From Seiridium cupressi (Eukaryota; Ascomycota; Sordariomycetes; Amphisphaeriales; Sporocadaceae): a stretch of 64,000 nucleotides of DNA. The notes below the pieces were generated by a model that had not been told where the DNA came from, did not search any database, and saw only the letters and a program-made list of their open reading frames with translations. Each line of letters starts with the position of its first letter. The first letter of the stretch is position 1. Shown here piece by piece: positions 1-12,200 of this stretch. Both the position numbers and the translations under genes were made by a program. The stretch lies in assembly GCA_036674765.1 (NCBI GenBank), contig JARVKI010000051.1, forward strand, positions 124,001-188,000, given 5' to 3'.

Positions 1-1466
1 AAGGATAGGGGTATCGATAAATTCCACGGTATGATACTGTCGCAGGAGCTGGGAATATAGTGACGAACTACGGATTTCCGATAATTCTCATACGTGACAG
101 CTCAAGTCGGGCAACAAACGACTGCCATTGGATCAGAGTTGACAGCACCAAATTAAGTCATCCAGATAGACTCCCTTGCTATGCCATAGCTCCACAGTCT
201 CGAAAGAGAACACCGTCCATAAGTGTGATTGAGGTGATTTGTGAGCCTCGGTGGTAGTGCTAGGATCTCGCGGGCACTCATATTACAGGTGCTCTATACA
301 TTTTACTTGACACAGTGACTACTACAATAGCATTGATGATATTCAATGGATCGGCCATATCTCTTATGCTTTGTGGAAGCACGAGTTACTCTCGGACACA
401 CCCAGGGTTGTGTTGTGTGCTGTTGACGAGATCAGTGCGCTGGATCATTAATCAAGTATCAGTGACCCATCGTGCATTGCATGGGATTATTTCAAAGAGT
501 TCAAGTGCTTCCACTGCATGCCCACACAAGGATCAGTCTGATAGGGCATTTCTGAGTTGGCTTCTCCAGGGATGAGGATGGTGTGATACATGAGATGATC
601 CGATCTACATTCGGCAGGATGCATTTCACTAGGTCGCCTAGTTGTCGTGCAACGAAACGAGCCGGTAATCAGTAATGTGGACGTCGGCGAGCAGCAATGG
701 ATGATTCAGGGCCGGGCCCCCGGCCTTGCAACCACATCTGCTTCCTCCAATATCAATCAAACGATTGCGCTTGGAAATCTTTCCGCATATAGGTCAAATA
801 TCCTTATCATTTTTACCCCCGGACTGTCGCGATCCTAGTAATTAGAACCGAACGCGAGAGCGGGAATGACTCAAAATGAAAACACTTATCCGTTGCGATT
901 ATGTAGTCATTGCATTGAAGCTTCATCCGCTCCTTGAGTTGTTTTTAGAATTATGGACTCTTCCCTACTATATTAGATGACGCAAACGGGGCTCAAATTC
1001 TCGTCATCTGCCAAAGTATACATCGGTATCTTCGCTGCTATCGTCAATCTCTGCGGGATCAGTCGGTGGTACTGTAGCCATCAGCCGCCCTCGAAGCTCT
1101 AGCACTCTCTCCTCGGCGTACTAATGTACATTGAGTAGGGATCTGCGATCATCTTTCCAGGCTTCAAACCCAGATAACATAATATGTTAAAAAATTATGT
1201 TTTGGTGACAAAAATGTCTGCCGCCTCCGTGGTTCTGTGATGACTATATATGACCAACATCTCCGGGGCCAAGCCGGAAGTTGTGACTTGTGAGGTAGGT
1301 CTGGCCTTCGTCGCATCTTCTTGTCCCCAGACACAGACAAATAGTGAAGCGCTTTCTCGCGCCCTTTCACCGGGGTAGCGCCGTCATAGGCCGCTTGTAG
1401 CCCACAACTGTATCGATCTCTCCTTATACTATTCAGTTCTCCTGCCAGCTGTGGTAAAGCGATGAA
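1..1466. other. gene-free left edge
   Basis: No reading frame here looks like a protein and no repeat family is recognised. The longest open stretches are under 90 codons and have no neighbouring frames that could be joined by plausible introns. The start of a gene off the left edge cannot be excluded. Confidence 0.6.
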
Positions 1467-2129
1467 TTATATGTCGTTGAAAGGCATAGAACGGTCGTTT
1501 CTCAACCTTTCAACAAAGTCGGGCTGAAGTCTGGGCAATCTCTCGTCGAAGTCCAGATTGGAGGTTAATTGATTAGAACCCACACGCTCTATGCGTTCTC
1601 CGTTAGATAGGCCAGACGGCCTGGAGTCGGAGTTTCTCTCCTCCTCCTTCTTCACCACACACAATATACTGCTTCTCATCCATGTTAATCGCTTTTCTGT
1701 CTTTGTCAGAGCGTAGTCCAGGTCTTTTAACATAATATCCTTGATTGTTGATTGTTCGGTTAAGCTAATGGTACCAAGCCTAGGTATCGCTTTTAAATAG
1801 TTGAAATATCCTCGGCGGATTAGCTTGTCGCGTGCGGTGTTGCCCACGATATAGTCTCTGACCGAGTCGGTAAACGCAAAAACGTTTCGCCAGTTATAAC
1901 GATTGCTAATAATGACATGGTTACCCTTGCCAAATAACTCCTCTGTATTAGGGTAAAAGAATCCGATCTTATTAATGTCCCAACCGTTTGTGGCGGTACG
2001 GGTTTCCTGTGACTTGGTAAAGGCTTCCGCCGATGAGGTTATGGCCTGTAATGCTTTGCCTACGGCGTTATCAGGGTCATCCGTCAGTGCCTTGAGAGCC
2101 GCGAAGGCTGCCGCCGTCATGGCATTCAT
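1467..2129 (-). CDS. hypothetical 220-residue ORF, possibly Gag-like remnant
   Basis: This ORF begins with an ATG and encodes 220 residues. It has an alanine-rich start, then a segment with IGFFYPN and, about 30 residues later, NVFAFTDSVRDY. That spacing loosely recalls the Gag-like proteins carried by fungal retroelements, in which an 'IG(Y/F)F-P' motif precedes a 'DVF-F-DR-KD' motif. This is a memory-based resemblance, not a search result. No zinc knuckle, protease or reverse transcriptase follows, and the flanks hold only short fragments. If it is an element, only a decayed piece remains. It could equally be a lineage-specific hypothetical gene or a chance frame. Confidence 0.3.
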   Translation of the reverse strand: MNAMTAAAFAALKALTDDPDNAVGKALQAITSSAEAFTKSQETRTATNGWDINKIGFFYPNTEELFGKGNHVIISNRYNWRNVFAFTDSVRDYIVGNTARDKLIRRGYFNYLKAIPRLGTISLTEQSTIKDIMLKDLDYALTKTEKRLTWMRSSILCVVKKEEERNSDSRPSGLSNGERIERVGSNQLTSNLDFDERLPRLQPDFVERLRNDRSMPFNDI

Positions 2130-2560
2130 TCGCCTGGTAATTGCGTGCCTATCAGTAATTCTTGGAATGGGCGGTTAGCATACCACTTGAAGCCTGGAAT
2201 TGAATGTTGTGACTTCAGAAGGAGCGACAGAGCCAAGACCATGGAGACTTCATTCGCAGGGCCCGCCGCCTGATATTCATAGTTCGTGGAATCTGACCCC
2301 TCTGGCTCTACGGAATTGCGTCTTCGCCTCGACTGCTTAATTCGAGATTAAAGTTTAGATGGCTCTTTCGAGTCAGCTATACCAAGGACTCCATTAAGGT
2401 TCAGCCGTTTATCGAACGTATTGCTAATCCACGAAGTTCCTGTCGCCCTTGTCCTCTCTACCCCGAAGGATGACGATGCTGTCATCCTGACATTCTGTTG
2501 AACAGTTGGATCTTCTCGTTCGTCAACTTAGTCAGATTATTCTGACTGTACACAGTTCGG

Positions 2561-3299
2561 TCAAAATTGCTGAAGTTTTTCGGAGATTTCTGTGGGAGGC
2601 GGCTGATAGTCTTTTACTGTACTCAGGGCAGATCCCTCATCGGGCAAGCTTTTGGGTCGTAAGTCATCGTATAGTTCTGGCATTTCGTGCATACTGGAAC
2701 TAATACTGTTTCTATTTTGGCGGGTGATATATCGTGGCCTCCGAGAGAGATTGGTATCTTGAGACAATAGTCGCCATCGTATTGATTGTGCGATGTGATT
2801 CGGCCAGAAGAAAAATTTTAGTGAGAAAGAGGAGTCCAAAAGAAAGGGGTTTCTTCCGAGAAGAAATTTATCACTTGTGATCGTTATATTGATGAGGACC
2901 TCAAATATAGAAACTAGGTTTCGCTTCGTCTCTATGTCCAATGAGATTGATGACATAATATCGAGTCGAATTCGTATGATTTCAAGGGTTTCGCCATTGC
3001 TAGGATCGGTATAAGCTGGGAGGCTCTTAGCCACTTAAAAGGGGGTTTGCGACGAAGCTTTGAAGATTGTGGTTGGTTATGGTAGGCTTCGACAACTTGG
3101 AGATCTGACAATCGACGATTTCTTGGATCTGTGTTTGGAAGCTTATGATGGAGGATAAGCTCAAAGCGCGGCGGCTTCGAGGCCTTATATATTCACATGG
3201 CAGGCAGAGTACTTGGTAGACTAAACGCAAAAGATCCAAGCTCTCACAACGTGACGTATCGGCGAGCAGGTTCAATTTGCGCAGGCTTAATCTGCTCAC
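2561..3299 (-). pseudogene. two overlapping ORFs, unrecognised, probably decayed
   Basis: A 90-codon frame (3027-3299) overlaps a 157-codon frame (2561-3034) by 8 bases in a different phase. The first is leucine- and arginine-rich. The second contains a hydrophobic stretch around LVSIFEVLINITITSDKFLL. I recognise no domain. The break could be an intron or a frameshift. The neighbourhood has many short frames and no intact gene, which favours a decayed coding sequence. Function unknown. Confidence 0.25.
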
Positions 3300-6200
3300 G
3301 TTAATGAAACTTTGTAATGCGCATATTTCGACTTGGTGGGGTAGAGGTCACGCGAATTGAGTAGATCAACGGTCCATATTACGTATGAGAACTTATCGAT
3401 ACATAGAGCACATCTCCACCTAGGCTACATCAGCTTGTGCCGGAACTATAGCCTTATCTATACACAAAGCCTCATGAGCCCACACTTGCAAGTTTACATT
3501 CATGCTGTCAACTAAAGTCAACGACCTTCAGACAATTATAACCAATTCAGGAGGCTCAAGCTAGGAGGAAGAGAAAAAGGCATGGCTCAAAACAAAGTCA
3601 GGTGATGTAGAGTTGAGCATCCAACGTGGATTAGATGTGAGAACTTGGGTGCCCCCAGTCTACGTACTTAGGAATGTTAAATGGTCCCAGAAATACAAAT
3701 CCTTTCTGAAAAGATTTTTTCGTTTACTTGATATTAGAACCGCCCAAGCGCATACCACGATCCAGTGGTAAGATGATATTTCGATAACCCTGACCCTCGC
3801 CGAAAGACATTGCTCTTGCGCAGTCGATATTCTACCCACTTGATAAATAAGTGGATTAATTCACGTGTAACTGCGTGCCGTTCATTTTCGTGATATTGGA
3901 GCTTTGGATCTCTTCGTCGCCTTGTATCCTTCAACACGAGTGCCAGGCCATACACCACCGTCACAATTGATAAACTAGCTTCCCGCTATAGAACTCATAA
4001 TGGGGCTTGGTAGGCCATAGTCCAAAGGCTTAAGCTGTCTTCGCCATCCAGTATAGATAGAAGGACCAAATCAGAGGTATCTCTTACCGCCATAACGGAG
4101 GAGGCCAGAAGTCCGTTCTGGCTCTCCCTGCTTTCACTTAGAAGACGACCTACAACACCCTCCTTGAGGCTGGGCATTCACGGTGCAGTTTTTTGCCTTG
4201 ATAGTTGAGCGACCTGAGCCCTCAAGATTCGGCAGATGCCTGCAATGCCGCGTGATGGAGATTGAGGCGCACAGATACGCAATCTCACCGCTCGGATGTT
4301 GGTGGGTGAGTACTGCAGTTTATGGCAACTCGTGGCAACCCTTCAGTATTTCCACCTTCGTTGAAGGACTTCTCCAAGCATTAAGTAACCGATGCGCATC
4401 CAAGTCTCTACATTCGTTTTGAGCAACTCCTCCGGTCGCTCCACCACGCAGACAACTGCCGCAGGCCGCGCCTGGGAATAGTTCTGGTGTGCAATAGGTG
4501 AGGCTGAATATCCTTGTAGCGACCACCACGTGTGACACTATTTTTAAACAGTTTATCCGATACCAGTAGAAGAAGGGTTGTGAAATACAGAGTTACCACT
4601 AAGCACGCACCAACCCCTGGAAAAGCTGGACGGCCGGTCGAAAGTTACCATTTAGACGGGTTGTTGCCAACGGAAGCGGCTACAGAGTTTCTCGCACCAA
4701 CACTAGTTGATGTAGAACAAACTGCAGAGAAGATTTAGTCACTACGTGTTTCGTCTCATGACGCGTTTCGGCTTGATGGGCTGCCTGAGCTTAATCTTAC
4801 CGACATCCAACAGACGAGCCTTTGGACACATACGTCATCTGGATCATGGCTTCATCTGACAAGCTGTAAAGCTTCGTTTCTGCCCGCCATCCTTTCAGAT
4901 CATCCGTGCGAATACAATGTAGTAGTGGGAAGTTGTATACGGAGCTCATGACGGCGGATTCAGAAGCGGTGTACTGCGACTCAGCAGTTTGAGATGTCAG
5001 TTTGCCGGGATCATCTCGAACACAGTGCATGACAAAGCCTCAACCATCTTTCTTGAGAAAGCCCAATGGATTCCAAAAGAAGGCAACATGTTTGTGGCTA
5101 TGGTGTATGGGCTGGATCTAGCGTCCTTCTGTACCAAACACTCCAAGAGTTCAGTAAAGATGCAATCGCACGGGCTCTATTGCTGCAGCGCGGCATGATA
5201 CGCCGCCAATAGCCCGTCACTTCCTAGTTAGGTTTTGATAGCCCGGAAATATTGTAGCGAAATCGGTCATTCCAATGCGCGGAGTATTTTGCGCACGGCC
5301 GCCATCCCTCAAGTCGTGAGAGCGATGTGAAAAGCATTGCACACGAGGTGATCGACCAATACAAGGTCGATCTGGCACAAGCATTCCAGTGTGGTGGATG
5401 CAGATAGAGCGTTTTGATGGAAATCTACCTATGTTTCTGCTCGTTCGTTCGAAATCCCTCCGCGATCCTGCCGCTCCTGCAGAGAAGACACCTTCAGGTT
5501 CTGGAGGACGGGAGGGTAATGCGAGGAACGGGAGACACTGCTAGCATCGTCAAGGGCCTGGGACCTTTCAGATGGATTCTGGCTTCGTAGTTCTTTCAAG
5601 TTTTCGCTGATTATATGCCGTGTGATATGCAGTACCGACAATGAACGCAACATTTCACTGGTTGCCGCCCATAGTTCTGCCGCAGAGTGCATTGCGGGGT
5701 TCGGTACATGTATACTCAGCACATCGAAATAGGTCTATTTGTCTGACTATAGAGGTCTGTAGCGCAATAGAGAGTCCTGAGCATCTAATTTGTTGAGGTA
5801 TTTTAGATGCGGAACATCCATTCAGTTACGATGATTGTGAAATCCAGCAGCACAAGTATTCTTTGGAGGCACATAAATGACGATTACCTACCTGTCCGTG
5901 TAGTAGTGGCTGAAGGATTACAGAGACTAGAGAAATCCCGCCAAGTTTGGAGGCGATGTGAAAGGAATGATGCTTAGGATGGAGGATTTGCCGACCATTA
6001 TCTCCTCGACGTAGGAGATCTCATGTCGTTCGGGCTCGATTATCATGACTATTTTGGCAGGTTGCCAGAGGTGTTCATGGCGGAAGCGCTGGATGGTGGC
6101 TAACGTGGGACCCCGCATTTGAGAGAGCTGAATCCAGGACTTTTACCTCCAGTCGAAAGGCGAAAGAAGGGGGGTGGGGAAGTTGGATGCAGAAGCAGCA

Positions 6201-6526
6201 CATTACGGATGTTAGATGGCTGAGTACCTAGACTTGACCCTCTTTAAGCATGGCAGCATGGATCGTGGGATTTCCGTCAGTCAATACTGGGTGGAGCTGG
6301 GGATGGGCAAGATCGGAACCGAGATCCTGAGAACGATCTTATGACACGCGGAATGTCGCATGGCGCATCATAGGAGGATCACCTGTAGGGTGGTATTTGT
6401 GCGTAACTTCCAAGATTTCTCTGATCGTGGCCGAATCCCTATTGCCGAACATTTGGTCAAAGATCTCCAGAGGCTCCCTCCATTATCCGTACATATGGAA
6501 TACGCATTAGAAACCGCCACACGGCA
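3300..6526. other. gene-poor tract with short broken frames
   Basis: There are several 60-97 codon frames on both strands: minus at 3734-3964, 3995-4177, 5429-5722 and 5927-6118, plus at 4989-5198. Some have protein-like composition, for example a serine/leucine-rich helical-looking stretch at 5429-5722. They cannot be joined into one gene and none carries a motif I recognise. They may be relics of one or more decayed genes. No terminal repeats were seen. Confidence 0.4.
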
Positions 6527-6709
6527 GTATATATAATATATATATTTATATATTTCGGTAAAAATTCCAAAAAAATATATATAGAATAGAAATCGAGTAA
6601 AAATCGTAAAATGTTTAAACTTTATATCCAGATTAAAATTTTTATATTTTATAGGTTAATGGTTTTTTTTTTTAAAAATATTTTAATTTTATTTTATTAT
6701 TAAGTTATG
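6527..6709. repeat. A/T-rich low-complexity island
   Basis: About 180 bases are almost entirely A and T, with runs such as TATATAATATATATATT and a T11 tract. The island interrupts otherwise mixed-composition DNA. It contains no ORF. Such islands can be remnants of repeat-induced point mutation or simple microsatellite expansion, and the present sequence does not decide between these. Confidence 0.8.
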
Positions 6710-9225
6710 TGCTCGCGAAGTTAGTAAGGTTTAGAGACGAGGACCTCTCGACGCGCCGCAAGAATCTCGAGCGCTTGGATATAGTTGCGCGAGCTATTTA
6801 TTGCGTGGTTAGAACTCTTCGGTTCGTCATTTGAAATGCCCTATGGCTCTTCGCCAGCCTGGCGTGGGCTCTTCCGTGGTGGACCATGCACGCTGCTCAA
6901 CGATTGGGAGATCCACCGGACCAAAGCTCGGGTTGTGGAAGGAGAAGGGCAGGATTCGACTGAGATAAATGACTTTGCATACTCTTTAATTTAGACGAGA
7001 GCAACACCTCTGGTTGTGCCAATGCGAACCATCAATAGAGTCTGCCAGTTATCCGAGTCGGCGAGCTTGCCGAGCTCGAGTATTAGTAACTGCCAAACCG
7101 TTACCAATGCAGATCAATGATCCTTTATGAAGCCCTTGCAAGGGGTTGCACATGGGCTCCTCAAGGGCGAAAAGCCCATTCGACGTACGGCTGGCAGGCC
7201 GAGTAACTGAGATCGTCTCCTTATCGACCGTGGCCGTGAAATTGGCTGCTGCAAGTGTGGCACCATGACTTTGTGGATTCGCGTAGCTACGTACATACAT
7301 ACGTTGATGTAGAATCCCCTTTGAGCTTGGCCGTGGAGAGAGAGAGTTGCAAGCGGTAGCACAGGGCGGCATTTGGGCAGCGTAAGGTTGAGCTGTTTCC
7401 GCTTTTGCATGGCCCGGCTGCAATGTCGACCTCTTCTGGCTGGTCTGGGCGTTCTGGGTTAGGTTAACGCCTGAACCCATGACGCCCATTGTTTGTGTTC
7501 CACAGCGCAGTTTCTTTGCATCTCGCAAAAGCGTGTCTGTCGTAACATCCGCCGTAGTGAAACCTGCCAGGTGTTTCGCAGAGTTTATTTTGATGTGCGC
7601 GAGAGACCCAGCGGACGGTAGGCGTCGAGTACCTGGCAGTGCTCCTCCCCCTAACAGATCTGGCGAGCAGACAAGACCGGGCTTGGTCTGCCGATTGGAG
7701 GTTGCCGCTTCGAGGCTAGTGTCCTCACAACGGGCTTAGTCTCACTAGCAGTCCTAGCGCAACTGCTGGGCTCCATTCAGCCCATGCATCTCGTCTGGTG
7801 TGCCTGGTCCCTGAGCAAGTGCGCTCCACCACCCAGAAGCTTTGGCTACTGCAGCACCTGCAGCCAGCCGACCCACACGCAGAAACCGCCCGCTGTCACA
7901 TTTTATTTTCTCCCCTCGCGCGCCGATGCGATCGTCCTCCCCCTTTCCAGGAATCCGGATGGATGTGTACGGGCCATGCTCACGGATGAAACAATGTCAC
8001 ACGATAGACACCGTAGGCCCCCAAGCCTGAGGAGATCCTGCTAGCTATCTTAGTTTTCGGATTTGTAATGTTCGAGCTTTGCGATCTGTCACTCGGTCCT
8101 GCCTGGCTCTGGTACTTCTCGGGTCGAATTGACGATAGCAAGGAACCCCCTTTTAGTGAGCACAGCACTGTGCCGTACCTGGTCGCCTGACGACCCAGTC
8201 TCACTGGTATATGTCAATGGACTAAGATAATCATCAGCGACATTAGAAAGCGTGCACGTACCGTGGTGCTTTGCCATCAGCCGATTCATCGGAGTCGGCG
8301 CGCACAGCTCTAACCACATCACTTGTAGCCTCCTTATCCCGCCCACGAAGGACTCTGTCTGGGCTCTGGGCTTTGGGCTCTGGGTTCTCCATCCCCTTTG
8401 ACCTCGACCCCGTTTGATGGCGACTCTCCCAATGCACCTCTTCGACCACTAGCTGCAGATACCGCGGTCTCGAGTGTTGACGATCTCTGGCCGTTCCAAT
8501 CAAACGTTGGACAGGCGCTTGGGTCCTCCCCCTCGCACTAACCGACGCGTGTTTAATTTGCCTTGACAGCCCCCTGCGACTAGCAGCACCCTGGTTTTTT
8601 CTGGAGACCGCTCAGTCGACGCTATCACAATCAAGCAACTACCCCGAAACTCTCATATCAATTCATCGCTTCTCCTGCTGCGGCGACCCCCCAACTTTCT
8701 GCCTCCGTTACTGGACAGTTCGAGATTCATACCCGCGCGACAAGACACACTTTCGGGTCCCTGATAGCCAGCACGGCAACCACAGCAGTCTCTCCCCGAG
8801 CTGCACTACCGGTCCATTCATTCATTCACTCATTCAGTAATTCGGTTTTCGAGTGCCATTTATTTTTGCGATAGCGTTTACGATTTTCAATGAGCGAGCA
8901 TCCAGCAGCAAACACACCAGGAACGGCGGCAACGGGACGGAAGGGTTGTGTTTGCCTCCATTGATTTTGCATAAACCACCTCTACTAGGGCCGTGTTTTG
9001 CATTCCTCGCGGCTGCTTTCCGTCATCCAACCATCGCCAGCCCGAATCACGTTCCAGTGGGTGATTTAGACTAGGCATTACTCCCGCCAGATCAACCCAC
9101 CCAATCCCGCCGTCTCCTCGTGGCTTGCTTGTTTGTCTTGCAGTCATCAGGATTTCGGCAAGGGGGGAGCACGGTCGATCTCCGCAACACCTTAATTTAA
9201 TATCAAGTACGACACAGCCGCCAAA
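6710..9225. other. intergenic, including the kinesin 5' region
   Basis: No gene is supported. Frames at 7049-7528 (-), 7479-8044 (+) and 8089-8503 (-) overlap one another on both strands and have the arginine/proline/serine bias of off-frame translation. The last 700 bases are rich in short C/T runs and contain an ATTC-type simple repeat at about 8815-8837. They are the likely promoter and leader of the kinesin gene. The ATG at 9226 sits in a favourable ACAGCCGCCAAAATGG context. Confidence 0.5.
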
Positions 9226-12200
9226 ATGGCAAGCTCGCCGCCATCGTCACCTGGCATGATGCCCCCGCGTCCCATGAGCGCCATGGTCAAGCCTTCGCCG
9301 AGGAGTACTAGTCGGTTGAGCATGAGCAGCAAGGCGGGCGGTGGAAGTCGAGCATCCGACGAAGATGGCAGGACAGCAGTTAAAGTTGGTATGTCATTGC
9401 GCTCTCAATATCTCATTAGTGAAGACCGAACAACTGAAGCTAATGCGACAACTTTTTTTTTTTCCTCGCAGCTATTCGTGTGCGCCCACCATTAAAACCC
9501 ACGGATCCAGGCTTCGAACTTATTCCACAACGATTCCAGCGTGCTATGGTTCAGGCCACCTCCCAGACAAGTCTAGCTATCGATGCGCCCCAGGGCAAGA
9601 AACTCTTCGTATTCGACCGCGTGTTTGGGCCCGACGTCACACAGGAGGGCATCTGGGAATATCTCAATGAAAGCGTTGGCGCTTTCTTACAGGGATACAA
9701 TGTTTCGCTCCTGGCCTATGGCCAGTCTGGTGCTGGAAAGTCCTACACCATGGGCACATCTGGCCCAGGAGAACAAGCTGACCTGGACGTAATGGGTATG
9801 ATATTTTCTTCCTCTTGCGCGACGCATTTCCGCTGTCCTCGCAGCGCTTGTAGTTGGAAATGGGGGAACTAACACTCTGCAGGCGTTATTCCCCGAGCGG
9901 CGACTGCCCTTTTCGAAAAGCTCGAGGGCACCCCGCTGAAGAACCCAAACCGCAACTCCATGTCGCAACTCAGGACCCCACATCGATATTCTACGGCTAA
10001 CCCATCAACGCCGAAGGCAGAGAAGAATTGGCAGCTGAAAGCGACGTATGTGGAAATTTACAACGAGCAGCTTCGGGATCTGTTGGTACCAGAGGAGACA
10101 CCTCCCCACGAGCGTGGCACTGTAACCATCCGCGAAGACACCAAGGGCAACATACTTCTCACTGGTCTGCACCAAGTTGAAGTCAACTCAGTGCACGACT
10201 TGATGAATGCGCTGAGTTTTGGTTCCGCAATTCGACAGACTGATGCAACGGCAATCAACGCCAAATCATCACGTTCCCACGCCGTGTTTAGCTTAAATTT
10301 AGTTCAGCGCAAACCAAAAACCACCACTGCCGCAGAGAAGCGATTTTCCGTACCGCTCGAGGCAATGTCCGGCGCAGAAACCTGGGTTACCACCGACAGC
10401 AAGCTCCATTTTGTCGATCTAGCAGGTAGTGAACGTCTCAAAAACACTGGCGCTCAGGGTGACCGGGCCAAGGAGGGTATCTCCATCAACGCCGGCCTGG
10501 CCGCTCTAGGCAAGGTCATCTCACAGCTCTCCTCTCGCAGTTCCGGTGCTCACGTCTCCTATCGAGATTCGAGATTGACCCGTCTCCTCCAGGATTCACT
10601 AGGTGGTAATGCCATAACATACATGATCGCCTGTGTGACGCCTGCGGAATTTCATTTGAGCGAAACCTTGAACACGGTTCAGTATGCGCAAAGGGCACGT
10701 GCAATTCAAAGCAAGCCGAGGATCCAGCAGGTCGAAGAAGGCGACAAACAGGCAACTATCGAACGTCTCAAGGCTGAAGTTGCGTTCCTGCGCGAGCAAA
10801 TTCGCAGCGCCGAGCGTGGTGGTGGCGGCGGTGGTGGTGACAGGCGCAATCCCGTGACAAACGAGAGGTCCGAACGACACAACGAGCGGGAACAGGAGCT
10901 GCAGAACCATCTTCTGGATGTCCAAGAGAATTACACAACCTTGAGTCAGCGTCACGCGAAACTCATTGCGGAGATGGCCAAGGCCAGGGACCAGGAAGCA
11001 TCATCTGAGGAACACTCGGAAAGTCTTGGCGACTCAGCAACGGAACGACTCAATCGATCCAATTCATTTGCCCAGGCAGTTGAACAAGTCGTTTTGGAAT
11101 ACGAGAAGACCATTCAAACCCTTGAACAATCACTATCTAGTACCCGAACTACTCTCTCCAATACGGAAACGAACCTGCTCGAGAAGGAGACCAAATGTGC
11201 CTACATCGAAACCATCAACACCCAACTGCAGGCCCGTCTGCAGAAGTTGATGGATCGCGAGGCCAACACGGAGAACTACCTGCATGATCTCGAAACAAAG
11301 CTTGATGGTCATACCTCTGGTGAGGAAAAGAATGCGTCGATTGTCTCGGAGCTTCGTAAGGAGATTGCACGTATCCGGGAAAACGAAGCCGCCAGCGAGG
11401 ACTACATCTCAACCCTGGAGGAGAGACTTGCTGAGGCCGACCAAGACAGTGAGCTAATGCAGCGGGAGATTGACCGTTTGGAACAAGTCATCGAGCGCCA
11501 AAGAAGTCTGGGTAAACTCGACAACCTACTCTATGAGTTGGACAACGTCCAAAACGATGGGTCTGATCAGCCCGAATCCGAAACTCCTAATGGCTTTGGG
11601 CATCGTCGTACTTTCTCTGAGCGCTCGAATAAAAGCCACATGAGCCGAGCCTCGGTCAGCCAACCACGCCGGGAGCTAGCCGACGTTGGCGAAGAAGACG
11701 CAGAGGAAGACGAAGTTGCCGATGCTGCCCAGGAGGAAACGAACGGATCCGACCGTACTACCCTGCCAACAGACGACGAGACTGCAGTTGAGACCAACGG
11801 CCAGTCAACCGGCCCAGAATTCCCGCCTCCAAGCCCTGCCCAAAGCAAGTTCGTTGCCGACAAGCTTGAGAATGTGACCGAGGAGCTGATACATCTTCGG
11901 GTTGAGCATGAAACCACCCTGAATGAGTACGACAGCCTCCAGACCAAGTACGAGGAGGCTTTGAAGACCCTGTCGGAGCTCCAAGATGCGGTTGACGAGG
12001 CTAAGCACACCAGCCGCAACCGAGACTCCCTCTTGTCAGTGACATCGCCCGACCAGACTCGTCCGCCGTCTTTTTTATCCGACGCCAAGACCAACGACAC
12101 CAAGGATGGGACCCGCTTCTCATCACGATCGCTCTCATCGGAGCTATCCTCAGCTATGGAATCCCCAGCTACTATCGACTCCCCGACTGACGTCGAGACG

